Below are positions 44,547-52,261 of a stretch of 64,000 nucleotides of DNA, one piece after another (the stretch's first letter is position 1; every line of letters starts with the position of its first letter). Below the pieces are notes generated by a model. That model was given only the letters and a program-made list of their open reading frames with translations, searched no databases and was not told the DNA's origin. The translations under genes were made by a program, and so were the position numbers. This stretch comes from Mariaggregatimicrobium sp964498785 (GTDB lineage Bacteria; Zhuqueibacterota; Zhuqueibacteria; Thermofontimicrobiales; Thiofontviventaceae): contig CAZCJL010000023.1 of NCBI GenBank assembly GCA_964498785.1, forward strand, positions 1 to 64,000, read 5' to 3'.

Positions 44547-46544
44547 TCATAACTTCTCAAAACCGGGTAATGCTGAATGCACTGTCAATTCGGAAATCGA
44601 CGTAAAATATGACGGTCTGCTAAACCAGTGGGGTGCATTCCCGGCGTTACCAATAATTCTGATGGATTTCGTAGTTACCGGCTCAAAGGCCAGTAAATAT
44701 TCTACAAAATGAGCTTTATTAAACGGTTTATCATCATCCAATAATTCCGGAATAATCTTCAGATTTTGGACTGGTTTCCAGTTGCCTTGTTCATCTATAT
44801 ACTGAACAATTAAATCTGTAAACCAACCACCGTTTTCCTCCATCGAGCCTGTATTGAAACCAATTAAGCCGATGTTTTGCAGATCATTCCATTCATAACC
44901 ATAGTAATCAATTTTTGGGGCATGGGTATCGTCGATGCTATAAAAAACTGATTCGTCTCCGAATCGTATTCCATCGTTGATAACAGACACCTGATTTGAA
45001 TAAAGCGATGGCGCCACGCTCAGCCACATAGAATCTCTGACTGCAGTATTTGTTTCTTTTACATTCGACAGAATTTTAACTGCCTCCGGCGCCATGTTCC
45101 TGTCCCGTGCGATTAAAACGTAGTTATGGGTTAGTTCTCTGTCGCCAAACTGTACTTTAATTGTCACAGGAAAAAGCCCTGATTCTTCAGGAGTGCCTGT
45201 CAGACGTCCGTTGGAAAATATTAAGCCTGCCGGCAAATCACCGGAAATTAGCGACCAGTGAAGCGATTCAGAGGCGCCAGACAGAATGAACGCATAATTC
45301 ACCGGCTGGCCGATTTCAATATATGGAGTGGGAGCATTTGGGAATTCAAGCGGCGGGATAAATTGTGCGCGTGTATTGATCACATAATAATCGCCGTCAT
45401 TTTTCGTGACTTTTTTGCCGCCATGCTGCAAAATTATCTGATCTGCCTGCTGTGCCATCCGATTGGCCATATCTTTCAAACTGGCGTCTGGCATATCGAA
45501 GCGAGAGACGTTTTTATAAAAATCATTAAAAGGCAGTTCCCAATCTACATCCTCGAACGGAAATAGCAATTCAGTTGGCAGACCCTTTGTACCGGAAATA
45601 ATGCCAAGCAAACCACACATTGTCGCTGCCTGATTGTCGGCATCAAATCCGATCGCACAGGAAAGGTCAAGCGTTTTTTGAAAATCTCCCTGTCCGTACA
45701 AAAGCGCCAGTATTCCACAGGCGCCATTAAGATTTGCATTCCAGATGGTTTTTGTATTTTCCGGTTCGTGGTGATAATATTTATCAGCCATCTCCTTTCG
45801 GGCAGCCCGCCAGTCATCAGGATATTTCTTGTAAAGCGCTTTCATCTCTTTGACTGTTAAAGCAAAACGGCTGTTTGGCGGCATTGCGTTGACGCCAATA
45901 TCAATTAATTTATTTATATCTGATTCGAAAAATGCCGCGGCATACATTGCTCCATAGTGAACTGTCGGTTCTACTCCCCAGCCGTCATTTGTAATACGGG
46001 CTGCCCAATCGGATTTTGCGGCAGCATATTTAACCATGCCCGGCGCTGTGACCGCCCAGATTTCATTCACAAGTTGCGGATCAATCTGAAACCAATGCGG
46101 ATTATAAAGCTGCATCCCTGTTACCGGTGGTGTATATCCGAAATGCATCGCGCCCAATGCTGCCCTGTTTGCCAGCCACACTCTGTCCCTCACATGATAA
46201 AGCCAAGATTCTGCAAGCTGATGATATGTCGGTTCGGGTCCGTATTTTTCCATGGCAAGTAAATACATATATTCAAAATCAGTATCATCGTCAGAAAAAG
46301 CGCCATTTATATTTTTCAATCGCTCGGCATTTTTCCCATATCCATAGGGAAATTCTTCCGGACCTGGTTGCTGAATATATGCATTCTCATGCGGAAGCCC
46401 ATAAATATTTCCGATAATTTGCCCCAGCCATGATGCATAAATTTTATCCTGCACTTCAGCAACTGATATTTCCTTTGTACTTGTATGAGTACAATTCAGG
46501 ATAAAAATAGAGATCAACAACAGAGAAAAAACTATTTTTTTCAT
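44547..46544 (-). CDS. Exported ADP-ribosylglycohydrolase-family protein with Ig-like and C-terminal binding domains
   Basis: I start at the ATG at 46544, which opens a lipoprotein signal ('MKKIVFSLLLISIFILNC', Cys18); the in-frame extension to 46658 reads through a palindromic repeat. Residues ~25-360 are an ADP-ribosylglycohydrolase fold with the two metal-site motifs: 'GAFSDDDTDFEY' (D85-D87) and 'GFDADNQAATMCGLLG' (D301, D303). A putative Ig domain follows ('LPAGLIFSNGRLTGTPEESG'), then a C-terminal beta-sandwich suited to carbohydrate binding. Family enzymes remove ADP-ribose from proteins or split related ribosides and are usually cytosolic; this one is lipid-anchored outside. Upstream lie ~500 nt of repeats, so it heads its own transcript. 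Confidence 0.88.
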   Translation of the reverse strand: MKKIVFSLLLISIFILNCTHTSTKEISVAEVQDKIYASWLGQIIGNIYGLPHENAYIQQPGPEEFPYGYGKNAERLKNINGAFSDDDTDFEYMYLLAMEKYGPEPTYHQLAESWLYHVRDRVWLANRAALGAMHFGYTPPVTGMQLYNPHWFQIDPQLVNEIWAVTAPGMVKYAAAKSDWAARITNDGWGVEPTVHYGAMYAAAFFESDINKLIDIGVNAMPPNSRFALTVKEMKALYKKYPDDWRAARKEMADKYYHHEPENTKTIWNANLNGACGILALLYGQGDFQKTLDLSCAIGFDADNQAATMCGLLGIISGTKGLPTELLFPFEDVDWELPFNDFYKNVSRFDMPDASLKDMANRMAQQADQIILQHGGKKVTKNDGDYYVINTRAQFIPPLEFPNAPTPYIEIGQPVNYAFILSGASESLHWSLISGDLPAGLIFSNGRLTGTPEESGLFPVTIKVQFGDRELTHNYVLIARDRNMAPEAVKILSNVKETNTAVRDSMWLSVAPSLYSNQVSVINDGIRFGDESVFYSIDDTHAPKIDYYGYEWNDLQNIGLIGFNTGSMEENGGWFTDLIVQYIDEQGNWKPVQNLKIIPELLDDDKPFNKAHFVEYLLAFEPVTTKSIRIIGNAGNAPHWFSRPSYFTSISELTVHSALPGFEKL

Positions 46545-46599
46545 TATTATTGTCCAGTTAAAATTTTGTGTTAATCTAAACGAATGAGAAAAATTCAAT

Positions 46600-46650
46600 T
46601 CTCGTTGCCACTTTTTAAGTGGGAATGCCGTCACGACTCTTCGCGTCGTA
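46600..46650. repeat. Palindromic repeat module Y, copy 2
   Basis: Carries the CCACTTTTTAAGTGGGAATGCC core and an ACGACTCTTCGCGTCGT palindrome, matching copy 1 at 30259-30312 with few changes. Confidence 0.65.
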
Positions 46651-46717
46651 AATGTCATTCCAGTTTTCGTACTTATTCTAACTCTGAAGGTGTAACGGAA
46701 ATCCAGCCATTTTTAAA

Positions 46718-46771
46718 GTAACGGCGCAAAGCGCCTGGTACTGCGTTCCAACGCGAAGCATAAGAACGAGA
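46718..46771. repeat. Palindromic repeat module X, copy 3
   Basis: GTAACGGCGCAAAGCGCC, then GCGTTCCAACGC. The right arm has decayed (CATAAGAACGAG instead of CATTGGAACGAG). Confidence 0.65.
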
Positions 46772-46792
46772 TAAATGAGCAGTTCCCATACT

Positions 46793-46887
46793 ACCTTTGC
46801 GAAGGTTTTTCAAATGGAATTAACTAAAATTGATATAAACTTATGTGACTATTTATCTATTTTATTCTTTTTGAACCTTCGCAAGGA
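46793..46887. repeat. TTCGCAA inverted-repeat element, copy A
   Basis: ACCTTTGCGAAGGTTT at the left and GAACCTTCGCAAGGA at the right enclose ~65 AT-rich nt. The same pair occurs inside the composite element at 5578-5781. Confidence 0.65.
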
Positions 46888-46944
46888 TTTATCAAAGGAT
46901 ACCCAAATTCATGGACACCCACCTTACAGAAAGCCTACGAATGT

Positions 46945-47024
46945 CACTTGCGAAGGTCTAAACCTGGAACTACTCATCCTGGTGCACTCTTCCTGATTGA
47001 TGTGTAATTAAACCTTCGCAAGTC
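46945..47024. repeat. TTCGCAA inverted-repeat element, copy B
   Basis: CACTTGCGAAGGTC at the left and AACCTTCGCAAGTC at the right enclose ~50 nt. The spacer is unlike that of copy A, so only the ends are conserved. Confidence 0.6.
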
Positions 47025-47049
47025 TTTTCAATAATTATTAAGAGGACTT

Positions 47050-47964
47050 TCAATGTTTTTGAAGAAAATCCATTATTTCCTTTTCATAAGGCGCTGACGG
47101 TTGTGCCCCGAGTTTTGTCACGGATAATGCCGCAGCCGCGCTTGCAAAAGTTACAGCATCGGGCAATCCTTTGCCCTTTGCCAGAGCGACAGCAAACGCG
47201 CCGTTATATACATCTCCGGCAGCGGTTGTATCCACGGCTTTTACCTTAAAGCTCGGTACCATCGTATAAAAGCCCTGAGTCGCAATAAAAGAGCCTTTTG
47301 TTCCCATTGTGATCAATACGGTTTTAATCCCTTTTGCCATTAAAAAATCAGCAGCTTTTTGTGCGGATTGCTCCGAATCGACATGGATACCGGTTAACAA
47401 CTCAGTTTCTGTTATATTAGGTGTAATCATGGTAACATATTGTAGTAACTCATCGCTGAGCGGTTGAGCCGGCGCCGGATTCAGGATCGTCGGAATATTC
47501 ATTTTGTGCGCCAATATGATCGCTTCTTTTACTGTTTCAATGGGTATTTCTAATTGAGCGACAAAAACATCAGCGTTTTTGAACGCAGATATGGCTTTAT
47601 GAATATCCTGCGGCGTAAGTTTTGCGTTCGCACCCGGAGCCACTGCAATTGAATTTTCTCCTTTATCATCAACAAAAATCAACGCCACTCCCGAAGGAAC
47701 CTCTTTGACGACTTTAATATATTCGATGTTTATCTTGTCCGTTTGAAAGCTACTTAATGCTTGTTTACCGAAAATATCATCCCCTACACAAGCAATAAAA
47801 CTAACGTTTCCCCCTGCTCTTGCGGCGGCAACAGCCTGATTAGCGCCTTTGCCGCCTGCGGCTGTTGCAAATTCACCTCCCAAAATTGTTTCTCCGGGTT
47901 TGGGGATACGCGGAGCTTTTATAATCATATCTGTATTTGAACTGCCTGCAACAACTATATTCAT
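47050..47964 (-). CDS. rbsK: Ribokinase
   Basis: The protein has 304 residues, the normal ribokinase length. It carries the first PfkB signature with the substrate lid and 'GGKGANQAVAAARAGG', the 'NPAPAQPL' segment, and the second signature 'DTTAAGDVYNGAFAVAL' with the catalytic base Asp251. It phosphorylates D-ribose to ribose 5-phosphate in the cytosol with ATP. It follows the GRP-family sugar transporter gene by 43 nt, which supports ribose as the imported sugar, and it is the last gene of the large operon. Closely related PfkB kinases take deoxyribose, so substrate assignment is likely but not certain. Confidence 0.85.
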   Translation of the reverse strand: MNIVVAGSSNTDMIIKAPRIPKPGETILGGEFATAAGGKGANQAVAAARAGGNVSFIACVGDDIFGKQALSSFQTDKINIEYIKVVKEVPSGVALIFVDDKGENSIAVAPGANAKLTPQDIHKAISAFKNADVFVAQLEIPIETVKEAIILAHKMNIPTILNPAPAQPLSDELLQYVTMITPNITETELLTGIHVDSEQSAQKAADFLMAKGIKTVLITMGTKGSFIATQGFYTMVPSFKVKAVDTTAAGDVYNGAFAVALAKGKGLPDAVTFASAAAALSVTKLGAQPSAPYEKEIMDFLQKH

Positions 47965-48007
47965 TTAAATCCACTCCTTTTGGTAGTAATTATTGTATGA
48001 AAGTTCG

Positions 48008-49012
48008 TTAAGTCAATCGAGCAACGATAATTAATCCCAAACCGATAACGAAACATATAAACATTAGTGTGAGTAACACGTTCGTGCCCTTTGGCGCGGA
48101 TTTAAATTCTTTCCAGATGAAAACGCCCCACAGCGCAGCGACCATTGTTGCTCCCTGTCCCAGTCCGTAAGAAATTGCAGGTCCCGCTTTTTCCGATGCA
48201 ATTAAACTGAACAGGTTGCCAACCGCCCAGATAGCGCCACCTAAAATACCAATCCAGTGCAGCTTCATCGTTCCCTGTACAAAATAATCTTTATAGGTCA
48301 CGGATTCACCACTGATTGGCTTGTACATAACAATCGTATTCCATAAAAAAGTGGAAACAAATAATCCAATTGCAAAGACAAAGCTCGCGGTATACGGCGT
48401 CATTTTGCCGACTTCCGGGGTAACAAAATTGGTTGCCATGGATTTGACGATAAAGCCGTAGAAAAATCCCATTGCAATACCGCACAACACAGATAGTAAC
48501 AATCCCTTTGTAACGTTCTTATTCCCTTTTGAAGGCAGTTTACTATAGGCAATCGCATCAAAAATGATCGCCAGAACAACCAGTGCGACGCCAATAAATA
48601 ACACAACCGGATTCCCTTTTGGCGCCCGAATAAAATTATCAACAACGCCAATCACCAGCGCCAGGCCAATCCCAACCGGAAACGCAACAGCCATTCCCGC
48701 GATATCGATTGCTGATACCAGCAAAATATTGGCGAAATTAAACACCACACCTCCAATAAAGGCAGAGATAAGAGCGGCGTAGCTTGCCTGTCCCAGATCA
48801 GCCAGAAAACTACGACCCCCGACGCCAACGCTGCCCATTGTCAGGCCGGCAAGCAACATTAGCAGAACAACACCCAGCGTATAATCCCAATAAAAAAGTT
48901 GAAAGCGCCATTCTTTACTGGCCAGCTTTTGAGTATTGCCCCAGCTTCCCCAGCATAGCATCGTAATAACACACATAAAAACAGCGAGTGCATAAGATTG
49001 TATGATTACCAT
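48008..49012 (-). CDS. GRP-family (glucose/ribose porter) sugar transporter
   Basis: This 334-residue, ten-helix membrane protein of the drug/metabolite transporter superfamily belongs to the sugar-transporting GRP branch, recognised by 'VITMLCWGSWGNTQKLASKE', 'GGVVFNFANILLVSAIDIAG', 'AFPVGIGLALVIGVVDNF' and the C-terminal 'GPAISYGLGQGATMVAALWG'. Gram-positive members (GlcU, RbsU) import glucose or ribose. A GAGGAG site lies 6 nt before the ATG. It lies directly upstream of ribokinase and downstream of two exported ADP-ribosylglycohydrolase-family genes, fitting uptake of released ribose across the inner membrane. Confidence 0.88.
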   Translation of the reverse strand: MVIIQSYALAVFMCVITMLCWGSWGNTQKLASKEWRFQLFYWDYTLGVVLLMLLAGLTMGSVGVGGRSFLADLGQASYAALISAFIGGVVFNFANILLVSAIDIAGMAVAFPVGIGLALVIGVVDNFIRAPKGNPVVLFIGVALVVLAIIFDAIAYSKLPSKGNKNVTKGLLLSVLCGIAMGFFYGFIVKSMATNFVTPEVGKMTPYTASFVFAIGLFVSTFLWNTIVMYKPISGESVTYKDYFVQGTMKLHWIGILGGAIWAVGNLFSLIASEKAGPAISYGLGQGATMVAALWGVFIWKEFKSAPKGTNVLLTLMFICFVIGLGLIIVARLT

Positions 49013-49054
49013 TTTTAACTCCTCTTTTGAAAAATGTCATGAATTTTAAACGAC

Positions 49055-50626
49055 CTATTTCAAGCCATAAACAACAGCGCCAGTAATAGTTATATTCGTG
49101 TCCCCGGCTTTCGGATTTTTTTCTCCGTTAACAACAAGGCGAATTACATGATCTCCCTCTGGTAAAGTCACATTATGATACAAGTAAGCCATTGGATTTC
49201 CGACATTCGCAACCCAATAATACGTATCGATTGTTCGGTCCAGCTCGCCATCAATGTAAACATCTGCCTTGCCATGATCTTTATTCCAGTGTCCGGAGAT
49301 CATCACACCGGTTCCGGTAAATTTAAAGGATGCTTCTGCACCTTTCTGTTTGGCTCTTTTAATTTTCACCGCGGATCGAGTGAAAAAATCATGAACTTTA
49401 ATATCTTTCCAGTCGCCTTTCCAGGTCCAGGCATCATCTGTTGTGGCTGCCTGATATAATGGCTTCAAATTTGGAAATGAGACTTCCAGCTTTTCAGGCT
49501 CTTTCGGTTTCTGGATTTTGATTTGCAAAGCTTCATCGCTTACCGTCCCGCCATTTTCCCTGGTTAGCTTTTTGGCATAATTGAGTGTATTGTCAACAAC
49601 TTTATTAAATGAATAATCTGTGAAAATGAACACAGAATCAGCAATCTGCGGGATCCCGCTTTTCCACTTGTCAGGTATGCTGGAGTAGCCATCGCGAACG
49701 CCAAGTACTGCCGCCGCATTCGAGGGATTGCAATCAGAATCCTGTCCGCAACGGATTGAAATTTCCATGGTTTTCTCAAAGTCACCGTCACCATACAGCA
49801 ATCCCATCACGATAAACGCGCCATTGATTTTTGCATCAATATTAAACGGATTCAGGGGACCGCTAATATCTGTTTCACCCCATTTATCATTTATATCTTT
49901 CCAGGCGGCGCGCCAATCATCCGGATATTGTGCGTGCAAGTCAATCACGTCCTGTACGCATTGTGCATATTCGCTTTCCGCCGGGATCGCGAGTAAGGCA
50001 TTTTTAACAATGGTATTCATATCTTTTTCAAAAAATGCTTCTGCGTATAGGGCACAGACAAACATGCCGCCATAAACTCCGTCGCCGTAGTTCATGATAT
50101 GCCCGATTTTATCACATATCGCATTGGACGTTTGCGGCATTCCGGGAGACATAAATCCGATAAAATCAGCCTCAATCTGAAAATCAATGGCATCGGCCCA
50201 TAAATTATATTTCGGATGACCTGACATGGGCGGCATGATTCCATCAAAGAAATTTTTACGCGCCTGAACATTTGCACACCACAGCGGATAACCCGCGTTG
50301 GCAAATGATTCCGCGAATTTTTCCGCGGGCGCATCGATACCATACTCGTCCATGGTCATCATAAAACTCATTTGCACATACAAATCATCCTGATGAATTG
50401 ATTCTTTCACACTATCCGGCGCCCAGGCCAATTCTTTATCATACGTCGTTCCCAACGCTCTGAATTCTGTCGGAAAACCGTAGGAAACACCAATCATTTT
50501 CCCGGCCCAGCCACCGGCTATTTTATCCTTCAACTCGCTTATCTGAATCGTTTTCATTTCAGTTTTCGAGCACGCTAAAAACAGGGCTGCGGGTATTAAC
50601 AAAAAGCAGATTATGATTTTTTTCAT
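49055..50626 (-). CDS. Exported ADP-ribosylglycohydrolase-family lipoprotein
   Basis: Two ATGs are adjacent; I take the second (50626), 7 nt after GGGGA. The 523-residue product has a lipoprotein signal ('LLIPAALFLACSK'). The catalytic fold (~30-345) keeps the paired metal motifs: 'HQDDLYVQ' (D80, D81) and 'CGQDSDCNPSNAAAVLG' (D296, D298). The usual Thr/Ser after the last Asp is Cys, a change shared with the next gene. The last ~140 residues are a galactose-binding-like sandwich ('FKFTGTGVMISGHWNKDHGK'). It is 15 nt downstream of its closest paralogue in the same operon. It probably hydrolyses a riboside or related N- or O-glycoside in the periplasm; the substrate is unproven. Confidence 0.88.
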   Translation of the reverse strand: MKKIIICFLLIPAALFLACSKTEMKTIQISELKDKIAGGWAGKMIGVSYGFPTEFRALGTTYDKELAWAPDSVKESIHQDDLYVQMSFMMTMDEYGIDAPAEKFAESFANAGYPLWCANVQARKNFFDGIMPPMSGHPKYNLWADAIDFQIEADFIGFMSPGMPQTSNAICDKIGHIMNYGDGVYGGMFVCALYAEAFFEKDMNTIVKNALLAIPAESEYAQCVQDVIDLHAQYPDDWRAAWKDINDKWGETDISGPLNPFNIDAKINGAFIVMGLLYGDGDFEKTMEISIRCGQDSDCNPSNAAAVLGVRDGYSSIPDKWKSGIPQIADSVFIFTDYSFNKVVDNTLNYAKKLTRENGGTVSDEALQIKIQKPKEPEKLEVSFPNLKPLYQAATTDDAWTWKGDWKDIKVHDFFTRSAVKIKRAKQKGAEASFKFTGTGVMISGHWNKDHGKADVYIDGELDRTIDTYYWVANVGNPMAYLYHNVTLPEGDHVIRLVVNGEKNPKAGDTNITITGAVVYGLK

Positions 50627-50641
50627 CATCTTATCCCCATT

Positions 50642-52165
50642 TTAGTGTTTTGGTTTAATCGGTTTATTATCGTAAACGATCAAATCATCAAGATTAATTT
50701 CCGCATTTTTTGTCTGGTTCAAAATAACGAGTTTTACCGTATGTTTTCCTCTTGGTAATTGAAACCGCCAAAAAGGTGTTGGTTTTCGGATAATATATTT
50801 CGTGGGCAATTCTGAGGTTTCTACCAGCTTGCCATCGATATACATTTCCACATTAAAAACATAATCAGTATCACCTGTTTTCTGAGTCCTTCCGGTGACT
50901 GAAAATCCCACGCCCTCAAATTCAAACGACGCTTCGTTAATAAATCGTTTGTTCAGCCGTCTGCGTTCTACCGGATAATGATCTTTAAATCCAACCTCAA
51001 GCGCCACAGGTTTTGGTTTTTGTACATCGATTGTGACTGAGTTCTCGTCAACCGTACCGCCGTTCATTTTAATAACCTTTAACGCCTGGTTGAAGGACAT
51101 TTCATACGTGTCATTTAAAGACATTGTTGTATATGCAAAATCCATGTCTTCTACTTTGTCCAATCCCTGTTTCCAGTAGTCCGGGATGTTATTATATCCG
51201 ATCATAGTGCCCAGAATACCACCGGCGCTGGCAGGATTACAATCCGAATCATCGCCGGCTCGCGTGCTGATTGACAGGGTTTTGCCATAATCTCCGTCGC
51301 CGTACAACAATCCCAACAAAATCCACGCAGAATTGATTTTAGCGTCGATATTAAACGGTGTAAACACGCCATCCGGGCAGCCAATATCTTCACCCCATTT
51401 TTCCACCACTTTAAACCATGTCATTTTCCAGTTATCAGGATACTTTTTATGCCATTTAATGACATCCTTCATACATTGATAATAGGTGCTTTGTTCAGGA
51501 ATGACTTTTAATCCCTCATTGATAATGTAATCCAGATCGTCGGATACAAAAGCCAGTGCGTACATGGCCGCCACATAAACACCCCCGTACCATCCATCGC
51601 CATAATTCATAATGTGGCCGATTTTATCAGAGATTTCGGCAGAGGTGTTAATCATACCCGGGGCCATCAGTCCGGCAAAATCAGCTTCAATCTGAAAATC
51701 GATATCTTCAGAATGGGGATTGTATAGCCAGTGTCCTGATTTCGGCGGCATGATACCATGTAAAATATTATAGCGCGCTGCCATGTTCGCATGCCATAAC
51801 AAATATTCGGCATTTGCAAAAGCTTTTGCAAATTCCTCAGCCGGCGCTTCAATGCCCTTTTCCTCAAACACCTGAACGAACGTCAGGTCCATGTAAATGT
51901 CATCATAAAGACCCGGTGCATTTTTATACCACCATTCCATTAAATTTTCATTCCACTCTATGGGAATATAATCGTGGATAAAAGTACTGCGGTAGCGAAA
52001 TTCAGTGGGACCGCCAAACGTGCAACCAATCACCTGTCCTGCCCAGCCTCCTTTGATTTTGTCACGTAAAACCTCCTTCGTCAGTTGTGTCGGTTTTGCC
52101 CACATTGACGATGCAACAAAAATTACCAGTAAAATGGTCATAAAAATTTTGAGTTGAGATTTCAT
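50642..52165 (-). CDS. Exported ADP-ribosylglycohydrolase-family protein, paralogue
   Basis: From the ATG at 52165 (GGAGG 5 nt upstream; the in-frame TTG at 52177 contains that site and cannot be the start) the gene encodes 507 residues with a cleavable signal ('MTILLVIFVASSMWAKP'). The fold matches its neighbour: 'GGWAGQVIGCTFGGPTEFRY', 'YDDIYMDLTF' (D88, D89), 'AGDDSDCNPASAGGILG' (D305, D306, D308) and a C-terminal beta-sandwich ('FEFEGVGFSVTGRTQKTGD'). Unlike the neighbour it lacks a lipobox Cys, so it may be soluble in the periplasm. Two tandem paralogues with full metal sites suggest related but distinct substrates. Confidence 0.88.
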   Translation of the reverse strand: MKSQLKIFMTILLVIFVASSMWAKPTQLTKEVLRDKIKGGWAGQVIGCTFGGPTEFRYRSTFIHDYIPIEWNENLMEWWYKNAPGLYDDIYMDLTFVQVFEEKGIEAPAEEFAKAFANAEYLLWHANMAARYNILHGIMPPKSGHWLYNPHSEDIDFQIEADFAGLMAPGMINTSAEISDKIGHIMNYGDGWYGGVYVAAMYALAFVSDDLDYIINEGLKVIPEQSTYYQCMKDVIKWHKKYPDNWKMTWFKVVEKWGEDIGCPDGVFTPFNIDAKINSAWILLGLLYGDGDYGKTLSISTRAGDDSDCNPASAGGILGTMIGYNNIPDYWKQGLDKVEDMDFAYTTMSLNDTYEMSFNQALKVIKMNGGTVDENSVTIDVQKPKPVALEVGFKDHYPVERRRLNKRFINEASFEFEGVGFSVTGRTQKTGDTDYVFNVEMYIDGKLVETSELPTKYIIRKPTPFWRFQLPRGKHTVKLVILNQTKNAEINLDDLIVYDNKPIKPKH

Positions 52166-52261
52166 GAAATCCTCCAATTATAAATAATTATTAAGTTTAA
52201 TTATCCTTTTAGAAAAGTGTTTTTTCTCCTCTTATTAAATTGATTATTTGATTGCTGACTA

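Larger units (their letters stand above)
46545..47049. other. Repeat-filled interval between two operons
   Basis: There is no gene in 505 nt. The interval holds module Y (46600-46650), module X (46718-46771) and two TTCGCAA inverted-repeat pairs (46793-46887 and 46945-47024). A promoter for the downstream minus-strand genes should lie near 46550-46600. Confidence 0.6.

Noticed and set aside
46545..46658. N-terminal extension of the ADP-ribosylglycohydrolase-family gene to 46658
   Set aside because: The added 38 residues translate a palindromic repeat (module Y), while a lipoprotein signal peptide starts at the ATG at 46544.
46793..47024. CRISPR array
   Set aside because: The TTCGCAA units are inverted pairs with irregular spacing, not direct repeats with uniform spacers, and no cas gene is present.
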